64,000 nt of DNA from Kalaharituber pfeilii (lineage: Eukaryota; Ascomycota; Pezizomycetes; Pezizales; Pezizaceae): the NCBI GenBank assembly GCA_015179045.1, contig WHUZ01000003.1:744001-808000 (forward strand), written 5' to 3'. This document shows positions 1-12,155 of the stretch, one piece after another. Numbering within the stretch: the first letter of the stretch is position 1; each line of letters starts with the position of its first letter. A program made the position numbers and the translations under genes. The notes beneath the pieces were generated by a model. That model ran no database searches and was not told where the DNA came from. It worked only from the letters and a program-made list of their open reading frames with translations.

Positions 1-783
1 GCTAGTCAATATTTGTGCTGTGGGGACCAGTGAAGTTTGGGTGGGGTAAGTTGAGGGTAACGTATTGCAGCCAAGATGAGCACGTGACACTCGGCTTCCG
101 TCCTAGGAAACCTTCTTTCCACAGCTGCAGCTTGTATAGACCAGTCTTGTCACAGAATGATCGACGGTCCAGTTGGCCAATAAGCGCATTGGAATAGGTT
201 GCTTGCAAAAGGTAATTCAAAGGGTACAATAGGAGACCTACATATAGATATTTCTGACCTTTTCGATACTTACTTGTTTGACATGACATGTCATGTGCGC
301 AGAAGTTGTTTCCGCATAAGTTTGGAATTCAACTTTACCATGTAACAATTCCCAGGTCGGGGTAACTTGAGGCCCTGTGATAGAAATCAGGTGGTCAACA
401 CTAAACAGTATACACTTGGATTCGTTCGTGGGTTAAATCCTCCCTTTGCAGTCGCACAATTCTAACTCTCTCTATCGGGATGCGGCAAAACCTTGGTAAG
501 GTCACAGAAGCCATCATGCAATTTATCACCGATCTGAGGCTAGCGAATGCATTCCAAATGCACAGAAGTACTGTACTTTCATATTTGTACGGTCACAAGC
601 TCGCGCGCATAGCTAGCGGAAGGCTCGACGCCAAAATTTAGCGAGCAAGTTTCGTTTCGCCAAACATCTGATAGTCATCTTGGTTTCTGCGGTAAGGAAA
701 TTCAAGATAGTAACAGTTCTTTATTGGACATGCGATGAGATATCGAGATTACAGTACTCACTGCCCTCGTTTTCAGGGAAAAC

Positions 784-811
<28 letters not shown>
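784..811. repeat. Poly(A) homopolymer, 28 nt
   Basis: An uninterrupted run of 28 A. I see no adjacent retroposed gene or target-site duplication, so it is treated as a simple repeat and not as a retrocopy tail. Confidence 0.9.
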
Positions 812-814
<3 letters not shown>

Positions 815-2139
815 GGGGGCCAATTACGCCCTCGTCCAATGAATTTACTGACATTGAAACATCCACAAAGGAACCTGCACATGCAGATGCTTGCAGGTGG
901 TCAGGTAAGGCGATCCGGCGCAGCAAAAGATCTGGAATGGGAAACTTCTAGGGAGCAACACGATGAAGATCATTGATCTACAACACATCACATCGCATTA
1001 TGTTTAACGAAGGTGACGGGGCAGGCTTTTTGCCTGGCCCATGAGAGACATTTGTTTAAGTCTGCGGGTATTTAGAGGGACCAAGACTCAATGAGCTGTC
1101 AAGCACAACAACAACAACAACTGCGCAATAACTCTGGCAAATGTTTGGAAATATATATTGACTAGGTAGCTCAGCGCCTGGTTCATTAATTGTAAATGTG
1201 TGAGTAAGTAGACGTCTGCATTCGGCTATGGTAGCTTCCTATTTTGTTTGTCGTTCCATAGTTCCTGACATTTTTCATGGACCTTGGCTAGTCTCGTAAC
1301 CAGGCGCTGGCCAGTTAATTGCAGGGTCGACTGGGATATTTAGAGCAGCTCAATGTGTGTTAGCTTGCACTGCTGATCTCACCACGCTGGTGGCGGACGC
1401 AAGTGATGGTTGCCTTTTGGCCAACTAATTTATTAGAGTTGCGACAGGAAGTATCCAGTACCTTGAACGCGAGTCGAATATTGGCCGTGATTGAGATTGC
1501 CGCCTTACTCAATTTCCTTTTTCGGTGCAGAAGTTGACATTTTTCTGGATGTATTGCTCTCTGTCGCCAACGGCACCGAACAGTGGACACGAGTACTAAT
1601 ATATGGACCTTCTAGCGTGTATGGTCATAGATACAGTATGATTACACGGAACCTGCAAGTGCTCCACATGTTGTCGCCGCCTGGCGGGGGGGGGGTTGTG
1701 AATTTCTGAGGCAAGGCGCAGAAACATCGGAAGGCCCTCTCCGTGCACCTCTCTCACCCATACGCCAAGCTTCTGGCGCTTTACCCTTTGCGGCGAATGG
1801 TGCGCAGGCTCTGAGACAGGCTATGGATATGTAGGGTGTGGGAGCATGGGCGCAGGGAGGGGGAGGGAGGGGTTCTGACGGGCCCTTGTGCTGCAGCCGC
1901 AGCGGGACTGGCTGGGTTATGCTAGCGGCCTGTCCCTGCCGAGCATTTGCGGGCGCAGGGTCGCTGCTTGGTCGCTGCTTGCTCGCGTCCCGTGCTGGCG
2001 CAGCTACGGGGGGCGGTCACCTCGCGCCCGCAACCGACCCTACCGACCCTGAGCTGATGTGGCCTGCCTCTTGCGCAGCGGGCGTGCCGGTTTCCATTAA
2101 GCGTGTCGCAGCATGAGAGCGCCAGACTGAGAAGGTGCA

Positions 2140-2960
2140 CACGAGTGGGCGGAGAGGGGGAGAGGGGGAGAGGGAGGGGGAGGGGAGGGAGTAGTCAGCG
2201 TCTGGTTACGAGACTCGGAGGGGAGCTGGGCCAGAGGGGCAGAGGGGCAGAGAGGCATCGGCAGCTGGCCCATACATGCTCCCGGATGCGGGCTGGGCCA
2301 GCAGCGAGCGCAAGTGCCGGCTGGCCTCCCCGCCCCCATCCGCACGCAGCCGCCGACACCGCGGGCAGAGGTGAAGAGGCATTCGCGGCGGCGGCGCTGC
2401 GGCTGGCGGACGGCCTGCTACATCTGCTTGCCGACTGCTTATCATACGCCCGCTGCCCTCCGGACGCCCGCAACCACAGGGGGCAGGGCAAGGCAGAGGG
2501 CAGAGGGCAGAGGGCAGCCTCCGTCCCCGAGGCCACTCCCCTCCCTCCCTCCCCTCCCCGCCCTCTCTCCCCTCCCCTCCCCTCCCCTCCCTCCCCTCCC
2601 CTCCCTCCCCTCCCCTCCCCTCCCTCCCCTCCCTCCCCTCCGGCCGGCCAGCCAGCCAGCCAGCCCCATCATACCATCCCGCTGTTTTGCGTTCCCCCTT
2701 CTTTCGCCCCGCTCCAATTGTTGCTCACGCGAGACCCTTTGCCCCCCCCCTCCCCCGCTCCCTCTCATTGTCTCACCTGCTGAAGTCAGCCCCCTCCTCC
2801 CACCCAAACCCAGTGTGAACCTTATCCTGCAGCTGCGTGGCGCCCGCTGCATCTACGTGCTTGTTCCATCCTCCCTTTGTCTGTCAGATACCCCCCTCAT
2901 CCCCCCCCCCCCCCCCAGCCAGAAACCCTCCTTCTCTCGTTCGAAGGTTCCATTACTCTT
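2140..2960. repeat. GA-rich then CT-rich low-complexity block
   Basis: The + strand is strongly purine-rich at about 2150-2195 (GGGGAGA-like units). It switches to pyrimidine-rich at about 2535-2642 (CCTCCC/CCCTCC units), followed by GCCA repeats near 2645-2665 and a C run near 2898-2917. Long open frames across it are Pro/Ser- or Gly/Arg-rich consequences of base composition, so I do not call a gene. It lies about 0.8 kb upstream of the kelch start and could be promoter-proximal pyrimidine-rich DNA. Confidence 0.7.
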
Positions 2961-3753
2961 CCATTGTCCCAACTCACTCGCTAAGCCCGTGGCTTTTCAT
3001 TTTCTCAACTCACGCAACTCTATTTTGCCAATTCACCCGCAAGTTTCTGTCTTGCGGACACTTTAGGCCTGGCCTGGAGAAGGAGTGTGTTTCTAATTAA
3101 CGGGGCGGCACCACAACGCCGCACACCCCCTCCCCTCCCTCCCTCCCTGACCAATCCCTCTTCTTTGGGAAGCAGGCCATATCGTGCCGCTAGCTTCGTT
3201 CTGTCGTTCTTTGCACTCCTCACCATCATCATCTTGAATCACTTGATTCCGTTGTCCCAAATTATTACCATCCGACTCAGTTTGACAGACCATACATCCT
3301 CGGGGCCTACATTGTTTACTTTACTGTTATAGTAAGCGGCAAGGCAGAACATTCTTCATCATTTGGTTTATTCTTCAAAATCTTAGCCCTAAATACAAAG
3401 AAAGTAGCATCCTGCTTTTCAGTAAGCAGCTTGCATAATCCTGGGCAATCCCGTGAAAGGGAATGTGCCATGTGGGTTGGACTTTGAGGTAGGTGGTAGC
3501 CTTGTCTATTGTCGCAGAAACAGCAAAGTGAAGTGCGCACGAGACTAAATACATTCATGCAGAAGAGAAATAGAAATCCTATGCACTAGGCAACCGGTGA
3601 TCTCCTTATATTTTAGGAATTGGGGCTATCTAATATCGAGGAATTGTCTGAATTGGAGTGTTGAGTTGACGGACAACGAGGTAGAACAAAACACAGGGAG
3701 CAGAATCAAAAACAATAAACATCAGCCAAAACAACCTCAAACCTCAAATCAAC

Positions 3754-5692
3754 ATGACTGGAGGATATATTGTACCACTTCCCAAAAAGCCTCTGGGGCA
3801 GCATTGCTCCGTTCTGGCTAATGGAACGCTATATACATTTTCAGAAACGGCTTTTCAATCTCTTGATCTGAATCAAGGAAGTAAATGGGAGGAGTTGCCG
3901 TTACAATTTGGGACGAAAGGAGCTATATGTGTTCATGTTGACCAAAATACACCAGATGAGGCACTATTCATTGTGGGTGGAAAGTCGGCCAACACAACGA
4001 TGGTACCGGAAAATGGATATATGGGAATACAAAAGTATACCTTCAAGACGCAAAAGTGGGAGATGATACAAACACCTGATCCTATTGCCTACAACTTGAC
4101 AAATGTCGGCGCGATTTACCTGAAGGAGAGTCAGGAGATTTTTTTTGTTTTCTGGAACAAGATGGCCTGATGAGGAAACGCCCAGTGCAATGACATTTCT
4201 GGTCAAGACACAAGCGCCATACACGATTACCTCCATAGCGGCCGACAAGACACAGCCCTTGCTGGCGCCTATTCTACTACCCTGGGGAGTCGATGGAGCA
4301 CTAATCGTTGGAGGAAGTTCACAGAATAACAATCTTCGCATATTCAGCCCGAAGGCAGGATGGAGAGACTTGGGTATTCCATTGAAGGAAGGGCTTCCAT
4401 CACGACAGGCAGGTGCTACATTAGTGGATGGCGATGATGGTAGTAGGATGCTTTTGACCTTTGACTTGTCGACTTCACCAGTCAAATTTGTGCGGACCAA
4501 GGTGAAGGACGCCAATGGTGATTTTGTCTCTCCTGAGAATAATGGCTCGTTTGGCGGCACCCTCGGACTCACAGAATCAAACTGGCCAACTTATAATGGG
4601 ACTTATGCACCAGAGGGCACCGAGAAAGACTTTTCCATTACATCTAACGGGGTTACACTGGTTTTTACTGGCGGTAACGAGGAATCCCCATTGTGCATCT
4701 TCAATAGTCGGCAGAACCTATGGGAGAATCCAACAGCTGTTTTCCAGGAGGGCGGTCAAATTGTGGTAGATGATGGTGATTTGAATCCTGATGGAACACA
4801 GGAGATGCCTACGGATACGCCATCAGCATCAGCAACAGCAACAGCAGGCTCTTCAGGTGGTTCAGGGAAGCCCAACAACATTCGGCTACTCTTCATCGTC
4901 CTTGGTTCAATAGTTGGGCTTCTGGCAATTCTTGGAATCATTATGTTCTTTGTTCGTCGAAAGAAGATCCAGTGGAAAGCAAATCTAGGAAGGAGCAATA
5001 CTGAGCGGTCTAAAATGAGCTTTCAGGATCGTGGGCTTGGCTTCATGAAGGAGAGCAATGTAGTGGATGAAATGCCGCCGCCGGGATCACAACAACGCGG
5101 TTCAGGGTGGAGTAAATATTTCTCAGGCAACAGTGCAACCAATCTAGTAAATTTGCCATCAAGGGCCTATTCTGCTGCTGGATCATCAGTTTACGACACT
5201 ACCAACTCAATAAGCCAATACCCATACACAACTGATGGACAAGCTCAACCAGTTAGCCAGGGTCACAGCTCGATACGCTCACAAGGGCTAGTGCTTGACC
5301 TTCCTGGTTCGAATTTGAATGTCAGCGCAAAGCATTTCTCTACAGAGACCCGCGGGCGTAGAAAGTCGGATGCATCATTTTCGAGTATAGGAGCAAGCAG
5401 TTACTCGAGCGGTATACCAGAAAGCATAGTTGAAAAGTCGACGTGGGATCCTACGGGCAACAGTGCTGGATTTGTTGGTGCGGACAATACTCGATATCAG
5501 GTGCAGAATAGTCCTAGAGGCTGGGGGGTCTTAACAAAGAACCGGGCCAGTAGCGTTTACCCTGAGAGTGCTGTAACTGTGTATCCGGACGAACCAGGAA
5601 GCAGCCGCAACGGAGGGGTTCCTGCACGGAATCAAAGTAACAAAGCTTATCAACCGGTAGACGATGTGAGCTGGCTCAATCTCAGACATTGA
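3754..5692 (+). CDS. Kelch-like single-pass membrane protein, one frameshift
   Basis: The ATG at 3754 has an A at -3 and opens a frame that runs to a stop at 4170. The downstream frame continues from about 4145 to 5692. Dropping one T from the 8-T run at 4139-4146 joins them into 645 codons without other change. The N-terminal ~360 residues have kelch/beta-propeller character, with repeated Gly-rich strands such as LFIVGG, IFLFSG, ALIVGGSS and LVFTGG. A Ser/Thr/Ala/Gly-rich stalk follows, then one membrane helix at about residues 376-400 ending in RRKK, then a ~245-residue Ser-rich tail. The helix with following basic residues suggests propeller outside and tail in the cytosol, but no signal peptide is visible at this start, so the N-terminus may be missing an exon. 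No intron is evident. The ligand and exact role are unknown. The break is either a sequencing error or a real frameshift. Confidence 0.8.
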
Positions 5693-5862
5693 CGACCGAG
5701 CAGACAGAGCTGTACGCTATGATCTGATATTTCCTCCTTTGCTTTTCTTTGTATTTTTTTCTTGTGACATGTCTAGGCCAATGGGAATACGGAGCAGGTG
5801 GTTTCTTTCTCTCGGTTGTTTAGTATCTCAGGGTGGGATATATCGGATTGTGTTTGACTTTC

Positions 5863-5903
<41 letters not shown>

Positions 5904-7874
5904 GGTTTGGGATATTATTGGTTGGATTGATTGTGTGCAACAAGCTAATTGTCATTGTTGTTCGTCCAGCTGGTCGGTTTTAATGGATATCTAACTCAAG
6001 CTTTTTACCTTTTTTCGACTTTCAATACTGCTGGATTTCGGTTTCCTATGCATGGCTTTTTGACTCTGTGTGTCTTACTATATACCGTTTCACTTTTCCT
6101 TCCTTGCACATGTGCGCACAAAATCTTACATATCCTCTCATCATTTCTGCGGAGCAAAATAATCCGACTGGTGTATCTTAGCACCGATATCTTTAAGCCT
6201 GTTGCTTTTCTGATACCTTAAATGCATTTCGATAATCGCATCTACATTTTCATTTCATTGTCCTTTTTTTTCGTTGGGTTGTACCTTTATTTTCGTTTCT
6301 TTTTCCCCCCAACTTCTTGTATTTACTTCATTAACTTTTTTCTTTGTCGTGAAAATTTTCCCTTAAACCTTATCGAATGGTGGTGTGTTTCCTCTATGTC
6401 CGTTTCTCAAGTCTCTTTTGGTCCGGCTCGGTGAAATGTGAGGCAGGCTGCCTTGAAGTTACGTTGCTATGCTGGGCTGCGCTGGGCTGCTGCTCGGGGA
6501 ATTATAGTAGTGTTATTTTAAGGTTAGTTACAAAAGTAATAGGTAAAGCTAAGTGCAGCTTTGTCTGATATGTATGCGAGCTAGCTGTGCGTTCGAATTT
6601 CGAGCCACTGATTTTCAACGTTCACGGTGACCCGATGCTTTGAGCTATCTACATATATATCATGTTAGACAACAAGTACTGGGACTTTGCAGGTCTATAA
6701 CAAGTGGATTTAAAGCAAGTAATACTTTTTTGCTGCGCGGTGAGATAATTCGCGCTTCAAGGCATTGCTAAGTTGCAGAATTTGACCGCCAAGTGCAAAC
6801 TTGTCGGGAGGTGCATGTGGGGTTACCCTGCTATGTTTAGTATGTGGCTGAGCGTGAGCATGAAAGTCTATCATCATATACCTAATTCAAAATTGAACTT
6901 TGAACTTTGAACTTTTCAACCCCCCCCCCCCCACCACACAAAGCAAAAAAAAGGAAAATTTGTAAAGGGAGTAAGTATGTATAACCTGTATGTGTTTAAC
7001 AGGCGGGAAGGGTATCTGAGACTCCAGAAAGAGAGGCTGGAGGGCAGCGTAATTTCTCAGGCTGGCCGGCCCGCGATCACACATGGTGATATAAAAGGAT
7101 TAGAAGTGTAGTAAGTGTGGATATGTGCTGTGTAGGTTTGTATGAAGTTTTGGCCGACTTGAGTCTTAGATAAATATGTAGTACAAGTACTTGATTACTA
7201 GTAACGGGTATTAGAATTAGAGGAATCATGGGAATATATAATTGTTGAAAGTTGGATAAAGGTTTAAAACTAGAGGAGGATAAGGGTAGACAGTTCAGGC
7301 AGTGGTGGGAACGAATGTATACGGTGTGGATAGGGGGGTGCGGGAGGAGGATGGGTATATGTCTATGTTTGGATGATTTTAATGATAATGATGATCTGAA
7401 AGCGCCTATAGGTAAGTAGAGTACAAGTTTAGTTTTACGGCTTCACACGAAAATTAGAAATTTGATGTCAACGCTGGAATTTGATAATTTATTGCTCGCT
7501 GTTACAATCAACGCTTTTTGCTTGCTTTCAATGTCTGGGCTTCAAAGCATTTAAATAATAGGGGGCATTCAAATCTGACTTGAACGATTTCGTCCAACAG
7601 CGATATCTCAACGCCCGGAGCAGCTAAAGGTTTGTAGGTGGCATATTTCAATAGAGGAGTTCTGGAGCTATCTAATGGTATCAATTTCATTTGTGCTGAG
7701 TGAGCGCGGAGCTGGGTTCGCTAAGGTCAACTTTTGAATTTCCCTTCCCTACTTTTGCATAAACCGAATTCTGGGTAATATCATAGTCTGATATAGAATT
7801 ACTAAGCAAAAGTCTTGGTGATTGTGATTTGAGCGCTGTCAGCGATGGAGTCCAAGGAGGAAGAAAATTGCTTA
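5693..7874. other. Kelch 3' flank and intergenic DNA
   Basis: T-rich downstream sequence with a 35-nt T run at 5867-5901 and short T-rich ORFs without motifs. A C run lies at about 6920-6932. Some of the first kilobase may be 3' untranslated sequence. I see no gene. Confidence 0.55.
5867..5901. repeat. Poly(T) homopolymer, 35 nt
   Basis: An uninterrupted run of 35 T about 175 bases after the kelch stop codon. Confidence 0.9.
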
Positions 7875-8204
7875 CTAGACAGAAAAATAAGTATTTGGAC
7901 AGGGGACAAATGCATATTTATGCGCCATGCAGTATTCGGCAGAAACTAGCCATATTTTCGTATGCTTGGCTGGTGATAGCCATAAGACAGTCCAAATTTC
8001 GTGATAGGGTGTCCAAATTCATTATGTAAGAAAGTATTTGGACAGCTGACGTGATGAAATTTGGACAGCTGACATAATGAATTTGGACTTTTACACCTAT
8101 TCTTTACTGCCAAGCATACGAAAATATGGCTAGTTTCTGCCGAATACTGCATGGCGCATAAATATGCATTTGTCCCCTGTCCAAATACTTATTTTTCTGT
8201 CTAG
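7875..8204. mobile_element. Palindromic MITE with TA flanks (Tc1/mariner-like)
   Basis: The ends CTAGACAG... and ...CTGTCTAG are flanked on both sides by TA (7873-7874 and 8205-8206). The first ~95 bases (7875-7969) and the last ~95 (8110-8204) are inverted copies that I can align without mismatch. The ~140-bp centre carries further smaller inverted repeats, built on an AAATTCATTATGT-type core. There is no coding capacity. TA duplication and long terminal inverted repeats are typical of non-autonomous Tc1/mariner derivatives. The near-identical arms suggest recent insertion or arm homogenisation. A diverged relative lies at 63030-63319. Confidence 0.85.
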
Positions 8205-8735
8205 TACAACTTGAACTGATCATGGTACAGTATATAGGCTATATAGAACAATAGTATAGTATAGGATTCTACTTATGCAGCAGGATTGCAGTAACATATT
8301 ATCTTGGTCATTAGGCACTCTTTACAAAAATCTGCTACTTTTATGAAGCCTATAGCTTTATCAAATAAATGAGAGCAGCAATGAGGTTTTTTTATATAGG
8401 AAATAATACCTTAAACTTTATAGTTCCAGTTGCAGAACGGAAGTTGGGACTATAGAAAAATCGCAAACACTAATGAATTCCAAGATCTCAAAATTCCCAT
8501 ACAAAATTGCCAATTCGAGGGTTAAAATTGCATTCGGTGATTAACATGATTTTCTACAGAGCTCACAACACCACAGAAAAAATATTAAAAATATGAAGTA
8601 GGATTGGCTCAATATCCTTTTTTTTTATAGTTATAGTGAAATTGATCAGTCACTAAACATTTTTTCCTAGCACACAGCTGCACTGTTTTGTAAAGAGACT
8701 ATAACTCCTCTTGTCAGTTGACTACATTATATAAT

Positions 8736-8953
8736 TGACTACGGGGTCACCGCAACCGTAGGCAGACGGTCGGTAAATGTACTAGTACGCGCGCATATAC
8801 GACGCAGGCGATATGCGACAGCAAAAAGGCGTCGCAGTCGCATAAATGAGTGCTATATCATATGAGCTACGCAGAGGACTAGCGACTATCGCTAGTCAAG
8901 TGTATTTTTGGCCTGGCGGACGGTAACTCTCTGCGTTTACCACCTCCGTTACA
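8736..8953. mobile_element. Solo-LTR-like element, older copy
   Basis: About 218 bp, starting TGACTACGGGGTCACCG and ending CCACCTCCGTTACA. It shares long blocks with 61303-61541: the left 25 bases, the CGCATAAATGAGTGCTATAT block, the GAGCTACGCAGAGGACTAGCG block, and the right ~45 bases. TG...CA ends and the CCGTTACA terminus fit an LTR. The 5-base flanks are ATAAT and ACAAC, which differ by two C/T transitions, as expected for an aged 5-bp target-site duplication. No internal retrotransposon is nearby. Confidence 0.7.
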
Positions 8954-11900
8954 ACAACTACTCTCATGACTGGCCTCATCACTCTAGAGGCATAAATCTA
9001 CAAATTGCAGATCAAAGTTCTGAAATTGAGCTATGCATTGTAGAGATATGGATAATTGAAGCTGCGCAACAAGCACTTCGTGATGCCAAGAAATCGGCGA
9101 TCACCAAGACTTTTGCTTAGTAATTTTATACACTCCGTTTAGGATTTGGCCTCGTTACACAAGCAGTAAATTTGGAGTGGTTTAACAATGGAAGGGATAA
9201 CTTATCAGCCTGTTCGCTTTTCCCCGGATTCGCGTGGCGTTGACATTGGCGTTGGCGTTGGCGTTGGCGTTGGCGTGGCGTGGCGTATTGTGGGGGAGAG
9301 GGGCCTGCATTAGTTTTGATATCAAAGCACAGGAGCAAGTACAGCATGCTATGATCCAATGCAACATTAAGAAGCTGGCTCATATATCAGAGATTCTCGC
9401 GCGCGCACTGTGTCACATATCATATCACAAAGAAGGCAATGGCCCCACCAACACATTGAATACCCATTCCTAACGCATCCTAGTAAACACAACACTCCTA
9501 GCGCTTTTATAAAGGGTTTTTACAATTGTTTAAATGTCCATCATGAGGTGGTTCCCACCTCGCCCAACTACCCAATTACCCCACTCCAACTTTCGCTCAT
9601 GTAGAGAGGTAATCTCTATTATGTACTGAGCCTTCGCCACCAAAAAAAAATATCATTGGCTCCTCATTACATGTGTATGGCACACCTTGGCGGCAGACAC
9701 CCCCCTCACAATGAATCGACCCCCGAGCGAAGCGAGTGGGGTCCTCTCCCAAGTATCTCTGTCTATGATACGGCCTGTTGGGGGGGGCAGCCACCTCACC
9801 GCTCGCTACACCACGCCTCACGGTCGGGAGGCGGGGGCACCGCTAGTAAATGTATGTACTCTACAAGTATACGCACAGAAGTAGCTTTACTATGATCTTT
9901 GTATCAGCCCAGTTTTTCCCAATCAAAACCCACGCTAAGCCATAGCCAGGCCTGATCATCCCCCTTTCCTCCCCCACAATTCCTGTCACGTTCGCAATGA
10001 TCCATCAGTAAGTTTAATGGTCGCCGCCCCCCAACCTAACAAAACGTTTCTCCCTCGCTCGCTTTTTTTTCTTTTTTTTTTTCCCTTCTTGCCGCCCTTT
10101 CACCCAGCCATAACATTGTTACATACGGGTTTTGTCTGCTTCGCTGCTCTTTTGGGTTTCTGCTCGAGGAAAGAAAGCCTCCCTCGCCGGGGTGCCTGGT
10201 GCGCCGATTGGGACAACCAGAGTACCACTGCAGGATAGGGAGCTAGCGATAAGTTTATTAGAAAAAGGATACACTATCGCGAAAGCAAAGCGAAACGAAG
10301 CGAACATTTGCATCAAACTGGACTGATACGCTGAGATTCAAAAGAGCAGCAACGCCGGGGGAAGTGCAGAGTCTCTAGGTGGAAAGACTAGCGTATCATC
10401 GCCAGCATCGAGTCCCAACTGGTGAAGGGGGTAAACGAGCGAGAGCCAGTGGTGTGGGTTGGTAGATTGGTACACTAAGCGAGAAAGCTGAAGCCAGGAC
10501 CTGGCTGGAGCAAGCAGTAAACGAACGAAATAACGAAGCGCACTACGTAAGTAGACGGTGAAAGGCGAATTCTGTTGCGAGTTCAAGTTTGAGAGTTGAG
10601 GGCCACTTGAGAAGGATTCGAGAGGAGCTTTGCAGAGGTGAAAGGGTCCGTGAATAACAGGTACAGTAACCTCAGTTCCTTTCAACACTTTTTTTATGTT
10701 CTGTGCACGCTTGTTTTATCGAGAAAAATTCCGTTCATGGAGTCACATATATTGATGCTGCTTTCTGCTTTCTACTTGCTGTTTTTCTCAAGATGGAAAT
10801 GAGGGCTAGTGCTGCATTGGTGATGAGCTAGTGATGCTCCTTGGTGTTTGCTTGTTTGTTTGTTTGTTTAATTTTAGTTTTGGGGGAGAGTTGAACGTTC
10901 GAAGCTAGTAATGCACAGGGGCAGAACTATCAGGGCAAGCGCGAGCCGTTTATCGTTACTTGTCGTTCGCGGTAATTTGATTACTACTATCTATGCGTGG
11001 CTTTGGCAATTTGCCCGAGTGTTGAAAAAGTGGAGAATCATTGAACAATTTTATTTTCATATTTCTATTTCTTTATTTATTTCCAACATCTCTTTACTGG
11101 CGATACCCTTGGTGCGCATTCCATGAACTTTTATCGCGACTTACGCGGTGATGGGCTCAGTTTTCTGATTTTCACATGCAAGTCGTGGTGTGATGGATTG
11201 TCCATCGTGTTCGAAAATCAGTACCCCACTTTCCGATGAGAACGGGTGGGGCAAAATTGGCCAATTGCTTTCAACGTCTCATTCTTGTTCATCTCGACTT
11301 GCTGTTTATGTTATTTGCACGTTCATCTATTCGACATATTTCCTTATACATATCTAGACACTCCTTGGATAAGCAGTTCTTTTAGTTGTTTTTGATAAAA
11401 TTATTATCTTGTCGAGCTGTTCTGTCGTTATGTGTTGTCCTGCTATTTTTCCGTTGCCGTTGAGGCTGCCGGGGGTGGCTGGAGGGGGCACTACTGAGGG
11501 GGGTACTGAGGAATTGCTTTTTTAACGCCTGTTTAGACTGCAGCGTTACTCATTACGACGGGAGGGGTGGGAGATTTAGCTACCGATCTATTGCTGGGAA
11601 TGATCTTGCTCCGCGGTGATTGATCCTTGAATCCAAAGCTTTTGCTTTGAGTCCTCTATTTTCCGGTCCGGTTTTTTGGAGTTGGGTTGGTAACGAGAGA
11701 CAGGTAAAAAAGCGATATATCAGCGGCGATAGAAGGGAGGAATTGAAGGACCAACTCTATTCGGATTGTTTATTGCGTGGAAGCCAGCACAGGAAGCAGT
11801 GGTCCTTACCAATCTGGGAGTCGAATTTGGCCAGAATCGAAGCTTGGGAATTTTCTTCCTTTCCCTTTTCTTTTTTCTTTCTTTTTATGTTCCCGCGCCG

Positions 11901-12155
11901 AGGAGCAGGAACCTTGAAGACTGGAACCTGGGAGCCTTTTGTGAAATCATAACGACAGCGCAACATCAACGTCACACGATTGCAACGCGAAAAACACAAC
12001 TACATAACAGAATAACAACACCCCGGCTCGAGACTGCAACTTCCCCACTTCTGATTGATTCTTAACGCAACAAGATACCTGCCAGCTCCCTGTGTAGACT
12101 ACCGGGTGCGAGTCCAGAATCGACAATAACAGCGAAGCAACCAACCAACCAGAGA
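8954..12155. other. Intergenic region before the GST fusion gene
   Basis: The 70-codon frame just after the LTR (to 9120) ends in a helix-like stretch and could be a gene fragment, but I do not recognise it. A GGCGTT minisatellite lies at 9235-9286. A short near-palindrome (CCCCGAGCGAAGCGAGTGGGG-like) lies at about 9720-9741. The final ~250 bases are A/C-rich and look like the leader of the next gene. Confidence 0.5.
9235..9286. repeat. GGCGTT hexanucleotide minisatellite
   Basis: About eight tandem units of GGCGTT or its shortened form GGCGT (with one GACATT variant). Overlapping open frames, Ala-Leu or Asn-Ala in translation, are repeat artefacts. Confidence 0.9.

Larger units (their letters stand above)
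1..3753. other. Intergenic region upstream of the kelch gene
   Basis: I see no convincing gene here. ORFs are short, have no recognisable motif, or are products of low-complexity DNA. The region holds a 28-nt A run at 784-811, a 9-10 nt G run near 1685 and a long GA/CT-rich block (2140-2960). The 190 bases before the kelch start are A-rich and look like an untranslated leader. Confidence 0.6.

Noticed and set aside
784..811. Retrocopy poly(A) tail
   Set aside because: No upstream processed gene or target-site duplication is visible.
2103..3066. Overlapping 226- and 250-codon ORFs
   Set aside because: They run through CCTCCC and GGGAGA repeats. The products are Pro/Ser/Arg low-complexity with no domain.
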